Notes: generated from the sequence alone by a model not told the origin. DNA of 64,000 bases from a bacterium (GCA_035307765.1 DATGHU010000007.1:101493-165492); one strand, 5' to 3'. Counted from the first letter of the stretch, positions 1 to 9,335 are shown. Numbers and translations: made by a program.

Positions 1-31
1 CGGTAGACGCTCGCGCACAGGGGGGAGACGG

Positions 32-907
32 ATGCGACTGGTGACCTTCGAACACCGCGGCGAAGCTCGCGTGGGGGTTCAGAGCGACAACGTGGTGATC
101 GACCTCCGCGGCGCGTGGGGCAAGGACGGCGGCCCGGCGACGATGCTGGCGCTCCTCAGCGGCGGCCCCGCGGCCATCGCCCGCGCCCGCGAGGTCGCCG
201 GGGCGGCGCCGGCGTCGGCACGGCTGCCCCTCGCCTCGGTCCGGCTGCTCGCGCCCATCCCCCGCCCTCCAAAGATGCTCTGCGTGGGGCTCAATTACCG
301 CGACCACGCCGAGGAGACAGGGGCGGCGATCCCTCAGGTGCCGATCTTCTTCACCAAGGCTCCCTCCTGCGTCATCGGCCCGGGGGCGGCGATCGCGCTC
401 CCGCCGGAGTCCCAGCAGGTCGACTATGAAGCAGAGTTCGCGGTCGTGATCGGCGCCAGGTGCCGGCGCGTCACCCCCGAGGCGGCGCGCGCCGCCGTCG
501 CCGGCTACACGATCGTCAACGACGTCAGCGCGAGGGACTGGCAGTTCCGCACCAGCCAGTGGTTTATCGGGAAGACGTTCGACACCTTCGCGCCGATGGG
601 CCCGGCGCTGGTGACCCCCGACGAGGTGGGCGATCCGCACGTCCTCGACGTCGGCCTGCGGCTCAACGGCCAGGAGATGCAGCGGTCCAACACCCGGCAT
701 CTCATCTTCGGGGTGTTCGACCTCGTTGCCGAGCTCTCGCGGGTGATGACGCTCGAGCCCGGCGACGTGATCGCGACCGGCACACCGGGAGGGGTGGGGT
801 TCACCAGAAAGCCCCCGGTGTTCCTCAAGCCCGGAGACCGGGTCGAGATCACCATCGCCAAACTCGGCACGCTCGCCAACCCCGCCTCAGCCGACGGTCC
901 GGCGTAG
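32..907 (+). CDS. fumarylacetoacetate hydrolase (FAH) family protein
   Basis: 291 aa. Members of this family cleave or decarboxylate 2-oxo/acylpyruvate-type acids late in aromatic and sugar-acid breakdown, using Mg2+ or Mn2+ in the cytosol. The catalytic FAH domain starts near residue 80 (CVGLNYRDHAEE). Metal-binding acids are in DYEAEF, and the typical NDVSARDWQ and GTPGGVG motifs follow. A short N-terminal domain precedes it, as in the bacterial FAHD1-like group. The ATG follows an SD of GGGGGGAG at normal spacing. It is the only plus-strand gene before 32 kb and converges on the creatininase-family gene. The substrate is not readable; a 2-keto-3-deoxy-acid hydrolase would fit the sugar-acid genes nearby (inference). 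Confidence 0.9.
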   Translation: MRLVTFEHRGEARVGVQSDNVVIDLRGAWGKDGGPATMLALLSGGPAAIARAREVAGAAPASARLPLASVRLLAPIPRPPKMLCVGLNYRDHAEETGAAIPQVPIFFTKAPSCVIGPGAAIALPPESQQVDYEAEFAVVIGARCRRVTPEAARAAVAGYTIVNDVSARDWQFRTSQWFIGKTFDTFAPMGPALVTPDEVGDPHVLDVGLRLNGQEMQRSNTRHLIFGVFDLVAELSRVMTLEPGDVIATGTPGGVGFTRKPPVFLKPGDRVEITIAKLGTLANPASADGPA

Positions 908-918
908 CCGACGCCGAC

Positions 919-960
919 GCCGCGCGGGCTCGAGGAACAACCTCACTCGACCCGCGCGGC
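919..960. terminator. bidirectional hairpin between convergent genes
   Basis: Perfect 10-bp GC arms (gccgcgcggg at 919-928, cccgcgcggc at 951-960) plus an inner TCGA/TCGA pairing lie between the FAH stop and the creatininase-family stop. The hairpin touches the second stop codon. There is no long T-run on either strand, so it is a likely but not classical terminator. Confidence 0.55.
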
Positions 961-1829
961 TAGAAGCCGAACGGCAGGGCGAAGGTCGGCGGCGATGCGT
1001 GCCGCTCCCGCCGCGGCGGGGCCGGCCGCGTCCGGAACCAGCGCACCATCTCCACCAGCTGGGTGACGGCGTGGTCAAACACCCGCCGCCCTTTCTCCTT
1101 GGTCGCCTGCTCGGGCTGGCCGATCACGCCGGTCGGCGTGTAGGTCGACGTCCACTCGATCAGGGTCGCGACCGAGCTCTCGGTCAGGTCGCTGAAATGC
1201 CACCGCTCTTCGCCGGGGAGCGCCTTGTAATCCGCGAGGTGGTCCTTGATCTTGTCGGTGTGCACGTGCGCCTCATCGACGTGAAGGTACATCGACGTCT
1301 CGAGTTCGCAGGCGTGGGCGCATCCTCCGGGAATCACGGAGGTTCGCAATTCCTTGTTCCAGAACGTGCCGACGAGCTGCCACCAGCTGAGGGTGACGCA
1401 GAGGGCGTCGGTCTGCATAATCGTCTGCCGGCCCGCCTGCTCGACCAGATGATGGTTGGACCCGTGGCCGTTGAGGATGATGATCCGCTTGAAACCATGG
1501 TAGGCCACCGACCGGGTGATATCCACGAGGTATCTGATGAAGGTGGCGGGCTCGATGTTGATGGTACCGGGGAAGTCTTGGACGTGGTGGGTGTACCCAT
1601 AGGGCACCGGCGGCATGACGAGCATGTCCCCGGGCGAGCGGCGGCCGGACTCGTAGGCCACCGAGGACGCGAGCTTGAAATCGGTGTCCAGCGGAAGATG
1701 ATGGCCGTGCTGCTCGGTCGCCCCCACCGGCAGGATCACCACCTTCTTCATCGCCACGGCCTCGTTGATCTCCGGCCAGGTCAAGAGGTCGTAGCGGTAC
1801 TGCGTCGACACTGACTCCGAGGAACTCAT
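960..1829 (-). CDS. creatininase family amidohydrolase
   Basis: 289 aa. Family members hydrolyse cyclic or linear amides such as creatinine, or formamides such as FAPy and mycofactocin-type peptides, with a binuclear metal site. Metal ligands are visible: E39 and H41 in GATEQHGHHL, D48/D50 in PLDTD, the NGHGSNHH motif near residue 118 and an acidic HACELETSM near 170. The length matches the family. It is the last gene of the minus-strand catabolic block, just after a ceramidase-like gene. The substrate cannot be read from sequence. True creatininase is only one of several activities, and the surrounding peptide importer and deacylase suggest an amide of an amino-acid-like compound (inference). 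Confidence 0.88.
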   Translation of the reverse strand: MSSSESVSTQYRYDLLTWPEINEAVAMKKVVILPVGATEQHGHHLPLDTDFKLASSVAYESGRRSPGDMLVMPPVPYGYTHHVQDFPGTINIEPATFIRYLVDITRSVAYHGFKRIIILNGHGSNHHLVEQAGRQTIMQTDALCVTLSWWQLVGTFWNKELRTSVIPGGCAHACELETSMYLHVDEAHVHTDKIKDHLADYKALPGEERWHFSDLTESSVATLIEWTSTYTPTGVIGQPEQATKEKGRRVFDHAVTQLVEMVRWFRTRPAPPRRERHASPPTFALPFGF

Positions 1830-1858
1830 CGTCTCCCCTCCTTGAGGATGGTGCGAAT

Positions 1859-3265
1859 TTATCGTCGGTCGTCCCCCGCCAGGCCGTGCCGCACCGCCCG
1901 CAGGAGCTGGGCGCTCGCCTCAATCACGCGGTCCGCCTCCCCCCGCGCGACATTGGTGTTGGTGAGCCCGTACGCCCAGCGATGCCGGTCCTGGTCGAGA
2001 ATCTCTTCCAGCGAGACCTGCGGGATCAGGTCAAACTCGGAGGTCCCCGGCAAGTACCCGAGGTAGTCGTTGCAGTAGCCGAGGGGGAACGTGGTGGGGA
2101 ACGGACTCCGCCGCCTGATTTCCTGCCCGCAGCCGTTGAACAACTCGAACGGGTTGCCGGACACGGCGACATCGCCGATCGCGATCGCCTGCAGTTCCAC
2201 GTCGAGCGGTTCGTCGCGCCGGCGCACCATGTCGGCGTACATCGCCGCGGCGCCCTTCTGATACAGCAGCGGGAACCGCTGCGCGGAGTTCATCGTGTGC
2301 AGGTCGTCCGGCCAGATCTCCGGATACGCCGGTTCCGCCCGGCCGGCCAGGCGGGCCTCGAGCGCGAGCACCTCGGCGTCGGCCCAGGGCAGCCGCCGCC
2401 GTTGGAGCGCGAGCCGCCGCGCGCGGACCCCGATCTTCCGGTCGGGCACGGTGCGGATCTCGGGGAGGAGGCGGAGGACGTGGTCGGCCAGCGCCGCGCC
2501 GAGCCGGTCGCGGTGCGCATACGTCTGCGGCAGAGCCTCCGCGTTGCCGAACCAATAGTTCCAGGGGCCGATGTCCCCCGTGCACCCCTGCAGAAACAGA
2601 CACGCCGCCCCGGGGTGCGCCGCCCGGACGGCGGCGCGGAACGGACCGGGGAACTCCGCGTTCCAGAGCCGCGTGTGGCCGGCCAGGGTGATCGGGTGGC
2701 AGGCGAAGGCGGCGATCACGACCAGCAGCCGACCGGCCGCGTCGTCGACCCGCAGCACCGACACGGTGTCGTCGACCGGCACCTCGTGCCGGACGCGGTT
2801 GATCGACAGCCCCGGCGCATGCGTGCTCCCGGCGCCGACTCGCGCGGGCCGGCGGTGGACGTGCGCGCCGTAGATCGCGCCGGCGATCAGATCCGGCAGC
2901 AGGGCCTCGTACCGCCCGAACGCGGGGACGGTCCCCAATCCGGCGCGGGCGGCCGCCCGGGGGAGGCTCGGGGCGCTGTGGTTGTGCGAGGCGTTGATGA
3001 GGACGGCCTGGGGAGGCATGCCGGTCAGCTCGTGAACCCGCGCGCGCACCGCGTCGGTGAGTTCACGGGTGACAAACGCCAGATCCACGGCCGCCACCGC
3101 GGCGGTGCGCTCCCCGTCATCGAAGACCGCGGCCTGCGCCAGCAGCGGCTCGTGCTTCCCCACGGCCAATCCCGTGCGCAGACGCCACAGGCCGTGGGGC
3201 AGCCCGTACGGCGGGGTGATGTCGGCCTCGCCCACCCCCACCTGGATCGCGGTCCTCACCCCCAT
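1859..3265 (-). CDS. neutral/alkaline ceramidase-like hydrolase (copy 1)
   Basis: 468 aa. It resembles the N-terminal catalytic part of neutral non-lysosomal ceramidases, a zinc amidase fold. It begins with the typical VGVGEADITPP, and the putative zinc ligands H94 and H96 lie in NASHNHSAP, with a later ACHP motif near residue 195. It has no signal peptide and lacks the C-terminal domain of true ceramidases, so it is probably a cytosolic amide hydrolase of unknown substrate. It sits between the AstE-like deacylase and the creatininase-family enzyme, and a paralogue lies at 7926-9335. Naming it a ceramidase would over-claim; the fold assignment is reasonably secure. Confidence 0.72.
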   Translation of the reverse strand: MGVRTAIQVGVGEADITPPYGLPHGLWRLRTGLAVGKHEPLLAQAAVFDDGERTAAVAAVDLAFVTRELTDAVRARVHELTGMPPQAVLINASHNHSAPSLPRAAARAGLGTVPAFGRYEALLPDLIAGAIYGAHVHRRPARVGAGSTHAPGLSINRVRHEVPVDDTVSVLRVDDAAGRLLVVIAAFACHPITLAGHTRLWNAEFPGPFRAAVRAAHPGAACLFLQGCTGDIGPWNYWFGNAEALPQTYAHRDRLGAALADHVLRLLPEIRTVPDRKIGVRARRLALQRRRLPWADAEVLALEARLAGRAEPAYPEIWPDDLHTMNSAQRFPLLYQKGAAAMYADMVRRRDEPLDVELQAIAIGDVAVSGNPFELFNGCGQEIRRRSPFPTTFPLGYCNDYLGYLPGTSEFDLIPQVSLEEILDQDRHRWAYGLTNTNVARGEADRVIEASAQLLRAVRHGLAGDDRR

Positions 3266-3293
3266 CGCCCCCCGTCCCTCACCGAGCCCCCGT

Positions 3294-4316
3294 TCAGAGG
3301 AGTTCCTCGTGCCGGCAGGGGTGCCCCACCACCATCACGCAGTCGCCCTGCGTCGTCGCCGCGATCGCCCGCAGCGAGCAGACGGTCCCGGAGGTCTGGC
3401 CGACGATCTCCGTCGGCGCGCGATCGGGCCGATCCGGGAAGTGGAGCCGGCCGACGACCTGTCCTCCCCCCACCGTCTCGCCGAGTTCGACCAGGGGTTC
3501 GAACAGGCCGCTCTCCGGGGAGAGGTGGTAGTCGCCAGGATCCAGCGCGCGGAGGACCACGGCCTCGGGGAGGCCGAGCGACGCCCGCGTCTCCACCGGG
3601 CCGGCCAGCACGCCGGTCTGCCTGAGAAAGTTCCTCAGGCCGCGTTCCGCCAACCGGTGGATCCCCGCGGTGGCGTGGCCCCCACCCCCGAGCTCGGTCC
3701 CGACGACCACCTTCCCCTGCCGCTCGGCCTCGTCCACGAGCAGCCCTCCCCCGGCGATGTTGATGTACACGAAGTGGTACGCGGTGATCCAGGACCGCAT
3801 CGCTTCGACCATCCGGGCCCGCTGCCCGCGGTTGTCGACCAGGTGCACCTCCGACCACGCGAGGCAGCGCATCGATCGCCCGCCGCTGTGCATGTCGCAG
3901 ATGGCATCCGCGACCGGGAACAACATCCGGGTGAGATAGTCGGCGAGCTGCGCGTCGGGAGGCCCGGCGGGAGAGCCGGGGAAGCTGCGGTTGAGGTTTG
4001 CCCCGCTCGGCCAGAGGCGGGTGTAGGCCCGCGAGGCCTCCGGGGAGAGACAGGGGAGGATGATCAACCGTCCGCGCACGTCGGCCGGCTGGACTGCCCG
4101 GGCCAGGGCGAGCGCGGCGATCTGCCCCTCGGGCTCGTCCCCGTGCACCCCGCCCGTCACGACCACGGTCGGCCCGGGGCCGTTGGCGAGGCAGATCAGG
4201 GGGACGAAGAGGTTCGACCACCCGCTCTCGTTGGTGGACCGAGGGATCTGGAGCCGGCCGACCTGTTTGCCCGGCTTGTCGAAATCCACGCTGGCGATGA
4301 TCGGCGAGTCGCTCAT
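3294..4316 (-). CDS. succinylglutamate desuccinylase/aspartoacylase family deacylase
   Basis: 340 aa. An M14-like zinc deacylase that removes acyl groups from N-acyl amino acids. The zinc site shows as GGVHGDEPEG (His and Glu ligands) and CDMHSGG (third His), and ELGGGG matches the catalytic region. It resembles AstE/DoeB-type enzymes; DoeB removes acetyl from N-acetyl-diaminobutyrate. Its stop is 28 bases before the ceramidase-like start, and its own start is 6 bases after the DppC-like stop, so it belongs to the same transcript as the dipeptide-type importer. This suggests uptake and then deacylation of an acyl-amino compound (inference). Confidence 0.85.
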   Translation of the reverse strand: MSDSPIIASVDFDKPGKQVGRLQIPRSTNESGWSNLFVPLICLANGPGPTVVVTGGVHGDEPEGQIAALALARAVQPADVRGRLIILPCLSPEASRAYTRLWPSGANLNRSFPGSPAGPPDAQLADYLTRMLFPVADAICDMHSGGRSMRCLAWSEVHLVDNRGQRARMVEAMRSWITAYHFVYINIAGGGLLVDEAERQGKVVVGTELGGGGHATAGIHRLAERGLRNFLRQTGVLAGPVETRASLGLPEAVVLRALDPGDYHLSPESGLFEPLVELGETVGGGQVVGRLHFPDRPDRAPTEIVGQTSGTVCSLRAIAATTQGDCVMVVGHPCRHEELL

Positions 4317-4322
4317 GGTCTC

Positions 4323-5216
4323 CTATGCATCCCGGAGTTGAGGGTCGAGGATGTCCCGCAGGCCGTCCCCCAGAAAGTTGAAGCCGAGCACGACGGTCAT
4401 GATGGCCAGCCCCGGCGAGATCGCCAGCCAGGGCGCCCGCTCCATGTAGGAGCGCGAGGCGTTCAGCATGCTCCCCCACGAGGGCTCGGGCGGCTGCGTC
4501 CCCAGCCCCAGGAAGCTCAGCGCGGCCTCGGCGAGGATCGCCGTGGACAGGTAGACCGTGGTGAGCACGATCAGCGGCGCCAGGATGTTGGGGAGGAGAT
4601 GCCGGACGATGATGCGGGCGTCCGACGTTCCCAGGCTTCGCGCCGCCTCGACATAGGGGAGGCTGAGCACGCTCAACGCCGACCCCCGGACGACGCGCGC
4701 GAAGGCCGGGGCGTAGACGATGCCGATCGCGATCATCGCGTTGGTCCGGCTGGGGCCGAGCAGCCCCGCGATCAGGATCGCCAGGACGAGGCCGGGGAAG
4801 GCGAACATGATGTCGACCCCACGCATCAGCGCCGCGTCGACCGCCCGTCCGTAGAAGCTCGCGGCGACCCCGATCACCGTCCCGGCGACGAGGGCGATCA
4901 CCACCGAGATCATCCCGACTTGGAGGGAGACCTGCGCCCCGTGGATGATCCGGCTCAACTCGTCCCGACCGAGCTCGTCGGTCCCCAGCGGATGGCCGGC
5001 GGCCGGCGCGAGCAGCCGCCGGGAAGCCTGGCTGGCGTAGTCGGGCTGCCAGGCCAGGGGTCCCAGCAGTGCGATCAGCACGGTGACGAGGATGATCGCG
5101 GCTCCGAGCACGCCGATCGTGTTCCGCCGCAGGCGGGAAACCTGCCCCCAGAGCCGCGGTGTACCCATCCGGGAGTGGGCGCCGATGGAGATATCGAGCA
5201 ACGGTTGGGCGGTCAT
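4323..5216 (-). CDS. dipeptide/oligopeptide ABC transporter permease, DppC type
   Basis: 297 aa inner-membrane permease. An N-terminal helix (GVLGAAIILVTVLIALLG), the periplasmic GTDELGRDELSR motif typical of DppC/OppC and the EAA loop (EAARSLGTSDARIIVRHLLP) are visible, with about six hydrophobic segments. The frame stays open far upstream, but the start is ATG at 5216, which overlaps the DppB stop as ATGA and implies translational coupling. The partner permease and binding protein lie upstream, and no DppD/DppF ATPase is encoded nearby. Confidence 0.93.
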   Translation of the reverse strand: MTAQPLLDISIGAHSRMGTPRLWGQVSRLRRNTIGVLGAAIILVTVLIALLGPLAWQPDYASQASRRLLAPAAGHPLGTDELGRDELSRIIHGAQVSLQVGMISVVIALVAGTVIGVAASFYGRAVDAALMRGVDIMFAFPGLVLAILIAGLLGPSRTNAMIAIGIVYAPAFARVVRGSALSVLSLPYVEAARSLGTSDARIIVRHLLPNILAPLIVLTTVYLSTAILAEAALSFLGLGTQPPEPSWGSMLNASRSYMERAPWLAISPGLAIMTVVLGFNFLGDGLRDILDPQLRDA

Positions 5217-6163
5217 GCCTGTTCGATCCGGGGATCCAGCACCCCGTAGAGGAGATCGACGCACAGGTTGACGATCACGAACACGGCGGCGAGAAAGAGC
5301 GCCGTGAACTGGATGACCGTGTAGTCGCGGGTGAAGATCCCCTGCACCAGCGTGTAGCCCATCCCGGGGAGGCCGAAAATCACCTCGACGATCGTCGCTC
5401 CGCCCATCAGCGTTCCGACCTGAAATCCGATCACCGTGATCACCGGAATCAGCGAGTTCCGGAGCGCGTGCCGGAACATCACCACACCCGCCGGCGCGCC
5501 CTTGGCCCGGGCGGTGCGGATGTAGTCCGCCCGCAGGACCTCGAGCATACTCGCCCGCGTCATCCGCATCACCGCGGCCATCAGGTACACGGCGATGGCG
5601 AGCGCCGGCAGGGCCATCTGTCCGAGGTTCCCGAGAGGGTCCTGCCAGGGGGGGATCCAGGTCACGGGCGGGATCCAGTGGAAGAACACGGAGGTGACGA
5701 GCAGCGCCAGCGTGGCGAACCAGAAGTTGGGCAGCGAGAGTCCGACCAATCCCCCCACGCGGGCCGCGAGATCGACCCCGGTATTCGGGCGAACGGCCGA
5801 CACCACCCCCAGCGGCACACCCACCGCGGTCGCCGTGATCGTGGCGAGCGCCGCGAGCTCCACCGTGATCGGAATGGCCCGCACCATGATCTTCGCCACC
5901 GGCTCGCCGCTCGTCAACGACGTGCCGAGTCTGCCGGTGACCACCCCCCCGGCGAAGCGGAAATACTGGAGCGGCAGCGGATCGGCCAGGCCCAGCGCCT
6001 TGCGGACCGCCTGCTTGGCCCCCGCGGAGGCGCTGGCGTCGCCGACGAGCATCGCGTCCACGACGTCGCCGGGGAGCAGACGGACCATGGCGAAGATCAG
6101 CACCGACATCCCGACCAGCGTCGGAACGACGAGCAGCAACCGGTGCAGAGCAAACCGAGCCAC
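5213..6163 (-). CDS. dipeptide/oligopeptide ABC transporter permease, DppB type
   Basis: 316 aa inner-membrane permease. The N-terminus (RLLLVVPTLVGMSVLIFAMV) is the classical DppB first helix, followed by the LLPGD motif. The EAA-type loop reads YIRTARAKGAPAGVVMFRH, and the C-terminus NLCVDLLYGVLDPRI is the family signature. It follows the substrate-binding protein gene by 48 bases and overlaps dppC by 4 bases. Substrate specificity lies in the binding protein and is unknown. Confidence 0.94.
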   Translation of the reverse strand: MARFALHRLLLVVPTLVGMSVLIFAMVRLLPGDVVDAMLVGDASASAGAKQAVRKALGLADPLPLQYFRFAGGVVTGRLGTSLTSGEPVAKIMVRAIPITVELAALATITATAVGVPLGVVSAVRPNTGVDLAARVGGLVGLSLPNFWFATLALLVTSVFFHWIPPVTWIPPWQDPLGNLGQMALPALAIAVYLMAAVMRMTRASMLEVLRADYIRTARAKGAPAGVVMFRHALRNSLIPVITVIGFQVGTLMGGATIVEVIFGLPGMGYTLVQGIFTRDYTVIQFTALFLAAVFVIVNLCVDLLYGVLDPRIEQA

Positions 6164-6211
6164 GCCCCCCCTCCACCGACTAGCCGTCGCCCGAATTCGT
6201 ACGCGTGGGGT

Positions 6212-7813
6212 TCACTCCACCCAGGCCCCGATCAGACCTCGCTCCGTGTCGTCGTACGACACGTAGTATCCGTTCAGCCGCCGGCGCACGATCTGATATT
6301 TCATCGGGTTGACCAGCGGCATCGCCGGCCACTCCGTCAGCACGATCTCCTGCAGCCGCCGGTAAATCTGGAGCCGCTTCGCCCGATCGGTGGTGCGCAG
6401 GCCCTCGTAGAACAGGTCCGTCAACTCCTTGTTGTTGTACCCGGCCTGATACCACGCCTTGTACACGTCGCCCGCGGGATCGAAATCGGCGAGGAACCCG
6501 CTGGGGTCTCCGCGCATCCCCCGGCCGGTGGACTGCCACTCAAACTCTCCCCGGCCGTTGTTCCGGGCAAAGGTGCCGATCTCGAGCGGCTGCACCGTCA
6601 CGTTGACGTTGATCAGCTTCAACTGGTCCTTGATCACCTCGGCGTTCTGCGTATAATCGATCGGATGCGCGATCGACTGCACCGTCACCGAGAAGCCGTT
6701 CGCGAATCCGGCCTCCGCCATCAACTGCTTGGCCCGGGGGATGTCGTAGCGCTCCCACTTGAGCTTGAGGGCATCCTGAGAGAGGGGCCACGCCCCGTAG
6801 CCCTGCGGGATCTTGCTCGTGTACACGGCGTCGCCGCCGTACACTTTCTCGATGATCTCCTGACGGTTGATCGCCGCGCTTACCGCCTGGCGAACTTTGA
6901 CGTTGTCCCACGGCTTGCCGTCGTTCTTCAGGGTGAATTCCAGCTCCCGGAAGACGGCGGTCAACCCCTTCAAAGTCTCCAGCGACGGGTCGCCCCGAAG
7001 GGTGGCGGCCGAGTCGGCGGTCACGGATGCCCCATCGATCGCCCCGGAACGCAGCGCGGCCACCCGGGCTTGCTCGTCCTGCAGGACCTTCATGGTGATC
7101 TCATCGACGTACGGGAGCGTGGGCCGCCAGTAATCCTTGAACCGGCTCAAGCGCGTATGGTCGTTGGGAATGTACTCTTCCAACTTGAACGGCCCGGTCC
7201 CGTCGGCGTGGGTGCGCAGATCCATCCGGTCGTACAGCCCCTTGGGGATGATCCACGAGTATCGTCCCCAGGCCAGATAGCCCAGCATCGTGGCGTCGGG
7301 TTGGGTCATGGCCACGCGCACCGTGTAGTTGTCCACGACCTCGACGCCGGCAATCTTCGGATAGTAGCTCTGCGTGACCCCGGGGGGCGGGGGGGTCTTC
7401 TGCAGGTCGAGCGAGTACTTGACGTCGGCGGCGTCGAGCGCCTTGCCGCTGTGGAACTTCACCCCCTTGCGCAGCCGGAAGATGTAGGTCTTGTCGTCGG
7501 GAATCTCCCACGACTCGGCCAGCGCCGGCTTGAGGCTCAACTGGCGGTCCCACCCCAACAGCGACTCGTAGACGAGCGACGTGATCTCGAAGTTCGATCC
7601 GTTGACGGCGCCAAAGGGGATCGTCGCCACCGGATCCGACGTCATCCCCCAGGTGACCTTGCCCCCCCGCTTCGGCGCGCTCGCCGCGTGCGCGCCTCCG
7701 ACGACGCCGAGCGACACCCCTCCCGCCCCGGCCAGTGCCGCGGCCCCGATCAGGAAATCCCGCCGGCTGAGAACCCCACACCCCATCGTGCCTCGGATCC
7801 TCGTCGCGTCCAT
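6212..7813 (-). CDS. ABC transporter substrate-binding protein, peptide type (SBP_bac_5)
   Basis: 533 aa exported binding protein. A twin-arginine signal is visible: SRRDFL at residues 16-21, then an Ala/Gly-rich hydrophobic stretch ending AHA. Family-5 landmarks follow: LVYESLLGWD, LAESWE, YIFRLRKGVKFHSG and DVKYSLD. The protein is a normal length for Dpp/Opp binding proteins. A later Met at residue 10 could be the true start. It leads the importer genes. Ligands of this family include peptides, opines, nickel and polyamine-like compounds, so the substrate is open; the neighbouring deacylase and amidases favour an acylated amino compound (inference). Confidence 0.92.
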   Translation of the reverse strand: MDATRIRGTMGCGVLSRRDFLIGAAALAGAGGVSLGVVGGAHAASAPKRGGKVTWGMTSDPVATIPFGAVNGSNFEITSLVYESLLGWDRQLSLKPALAESWEIPDDKTYIFRLRKGVKFHSGKALDAADVKYSLDLQKTPPPPGVTQSYYPKIAGVEVVDNYTVRVAMTQPDATMLGYLAWGRYSWIIPKGLYDRMDLRTHADGTGPFKLEEYIPNDHTRLSRFKDYWRPTLPYVDEITMKVLQDEQARVAALRSGAIDGASVTADSAATLRGDPSLETLKGLTAVFRELEFTLKNDGKPWDNVKVRQAVSAAINRQEIIEKVYGGDAVYTSKIPQGYGAWPLSQDALKLKWERYDIPRAKQLMAEAGFANGFSVTVQSIAHPIDYTQNAEVIKDQLKLINVNVTVQPLEIGTFARNNGRGEFEWQSTGRGMRGDPSGFLADFDPAGDVYKAWYQAGYNNKELTDLFYEGLRTTDRAKRLQIYRRLQEIVLTEWPAMPLVNPMKYQIVRRRLNGYYVSYDDTERGLIGAWVE

Positions 7814-7891
7814 GGGCTCCCCCTTCTGGCCTCCCGGGGTGCTCCCGGGCGGCTGGATCTTCGTGGTGACCGGACCCGGGGGGACGGCTGA

Positions 7892-7905
7892 CCCGCCCGG
7901 GCGGG
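7892..7905. repeat. GC palindrome between ceramidase-like and SBP genes
   Basis: A perfect 14-bp palindrome (cccgcccgggcggg) lies in the 112-base gap between the ceramidase-like stop and the SBP start. It could fold as a terminator or processing hairpin for the upstream minus-strand transcript, but there is no T-run after it on the minus strand. Confidence 0.3.
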
Positions 7906-7925
7906 CCCCATTTTCGTTGGCGAGC

Positions 7926-9335
7926 TTAGCGCACCGTTTCCCGGTGCATGTCGTGCAGCGCCGCGACCGTCCCGTCGATCACCCGCCCGGCCGCCTCGGG
8001 CGCGAAGGGCGAGGTCTCGACCTCGTACCCCCCGCGCGGGTACTCCGCGGGTGTGGGGATGTACCCCGACCACCCGCCCACGTACCCGCCGAACCAGGTG
8101 TGGCGGAACGGCGAGCGGGCCTTGATCGCCAGCGCGATGTCCGCGAACGGCTCGCACGGGATCCCCGCCAGCACCGCCGGGCCGATCCGGAGCAAGTGCA
8201 GCTCAACCGGCAGATCGGGCCGTCCCCCAAACGCGCGCGCCCGCTCCCGGGCCATCGCCGCCCGCTTGGTGGCGAACGTGGCCGCCTCGATCTCCGCCGC
8301 CGGCGCGTCATGCGCCACCAGCGTCTCCCGGCGGCGGCGCGCCGCCTCGGCCTGCGCGTCCGCCTCCGCCAGGGCAGGCTGGGGGCGAAGCGGGAGACGC
8401 AGTTCGCGCGAGGACACCCGCACCACCGGGACGGGCTCCGCCACCGGCACCCCCGTCCACTTGCCGAGCGGCGCGCCGGACTCCCAGACCCGCTCGTGCC
8501 GGTACTGCACCGCCGGGACGGCCAGCGCGAAGTAGACGCGGGCGGCTTCGCACCCGACCTGCACCCCCAGTTTTCGAATCACCCGCGCATCGTCGGTGAA
8601 TCCCTCCGGCCCCGGCCCGACGTTGCCCGTCGCCCCCTGGGCGAACAGGCACGTCGCCCCGGTGAGCCCCTCCACCACCCGCTTCAGGTGCCCGGGCCAA
8701 TCGGCGCTGATGTACCGGTTCGTGGGACCCATCGTCGTGGCATGCATCGTGTACCCGGCGATCACCGCGAGAGGGGCGCCGTCCGCGCCGTCGATGCGAA
8801 CCACCAGAACGTGAGGATCGATCACCCCCTCCGGGTTGACCCCGGTCACCACCCGCCCGCCCGGGGCCGTTTCCCGACGGTTGACGGCGACCCGGCTGTC
8901 CCCCGCCCCCACCGCGACGCGGGCCGGCCGGAGACGCGCCATCGCCATGCGCGCCGCTCCCGCGGCCAGATCGGGGAGCTGCTCATAATAGCGCCGGAGC
9001 GCCGCGGTCCCCTCCTCCATCCACGCCCAGGTGCCAGGGGGTGGGCCGGCGTGGTTGTGGGTCTCGGCCACCCGGACCTTCTGGGGGGGGAGCCGGAGGA
9101 CGCGCGCCACCTCGGCCCGCACCGCCTCGGCGTCCGCGATCGTGACGGCGACCAGATCCAGGTCGACGACGGCCGCGGTCTCCTCCCCATCGGAGACCAC
9201 CAGGACCGTCGCCCAGAGATCGGTCTCGACGCCGTCCGCGTAGAGGTGCGTCTGCGCCCCCCAACCGGCGTGCGGGACCACGAGCGGCGGTGTGATGATC
9301 GCCCGGCCGGCGCCGGCGCGGAATCCGGGGGTCAC
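7926..9335 (-). CDS. neutral/alkaline ceramidase-like hydrolase (copy 2)
   Basis: 469 aa from a GTG at 9335 that overlaps the upstream aminotransferase stop as GTGA. The longer frame reading to 9395 lies inside that gene and is unlikely. The N-terminal AGAGRAIITPP, the histidine motif VAETHNHAGPP near residue 100 and a FAQGATGNVGP loop match the ceramidase-like fold and copy 1, though the two are clearly diverged. No signal peptide is seen. Two copies of an uncharacterised amidase-like family around one peptide-type importer suggest a specialised amide-degrading route (inference). Confidence 0.7.
   Translation of the reverse strand: MTPGFRAGAGRAIITPPLVVPHAGWGAQTHLYADGVETDLWATVLVVSDGEETAAVVDLDLVAVTIADAEAVRAEVARVLRLPPQKVRVAETHNHAGPPPGTWAWMEEGTAALRRYYEQLPDLAAGAARMAMARLRPARVAVGAGDSRVAVNRRETAPGGRVVTGVNPEGVIDPHVLVVRIDGADGAPLAVIAGYTMHATTMGPTNRYISADWPGHLKRVVEGLTGATCLFAQGATGNVGPGPEGFTDDARVIRKLGVQVGCEAARVYFALAVPAVQYRHERVWESGAPLGKWTGVPVAEPVPVVRVSSRELRLPLRPQPALAEADAQAEAARRRRETLVAHDAPAAEIEAATFATKRAAMARERARAFGGRPDLPVELHLLRIGPAVLAGIPCEPFADIALAIKARSPFRHTWFGGYVGGWSGYIPTPAEYPRGGYEVETSPFAPEAAGRVIDGTVAALHDMHRETVR

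Noticed and set aside
3057-5249. 730-codon plus-strand open frame
   Set aside because: Antisense to the AstE-like and DppC genes; no recognisable fold.
5159-7891. 910-codon plus-strand open frame
   Set aside because: Antisense to the dipeptide-type importer genes, rich in His/Arg/Asp/Gly and without domain motifs.
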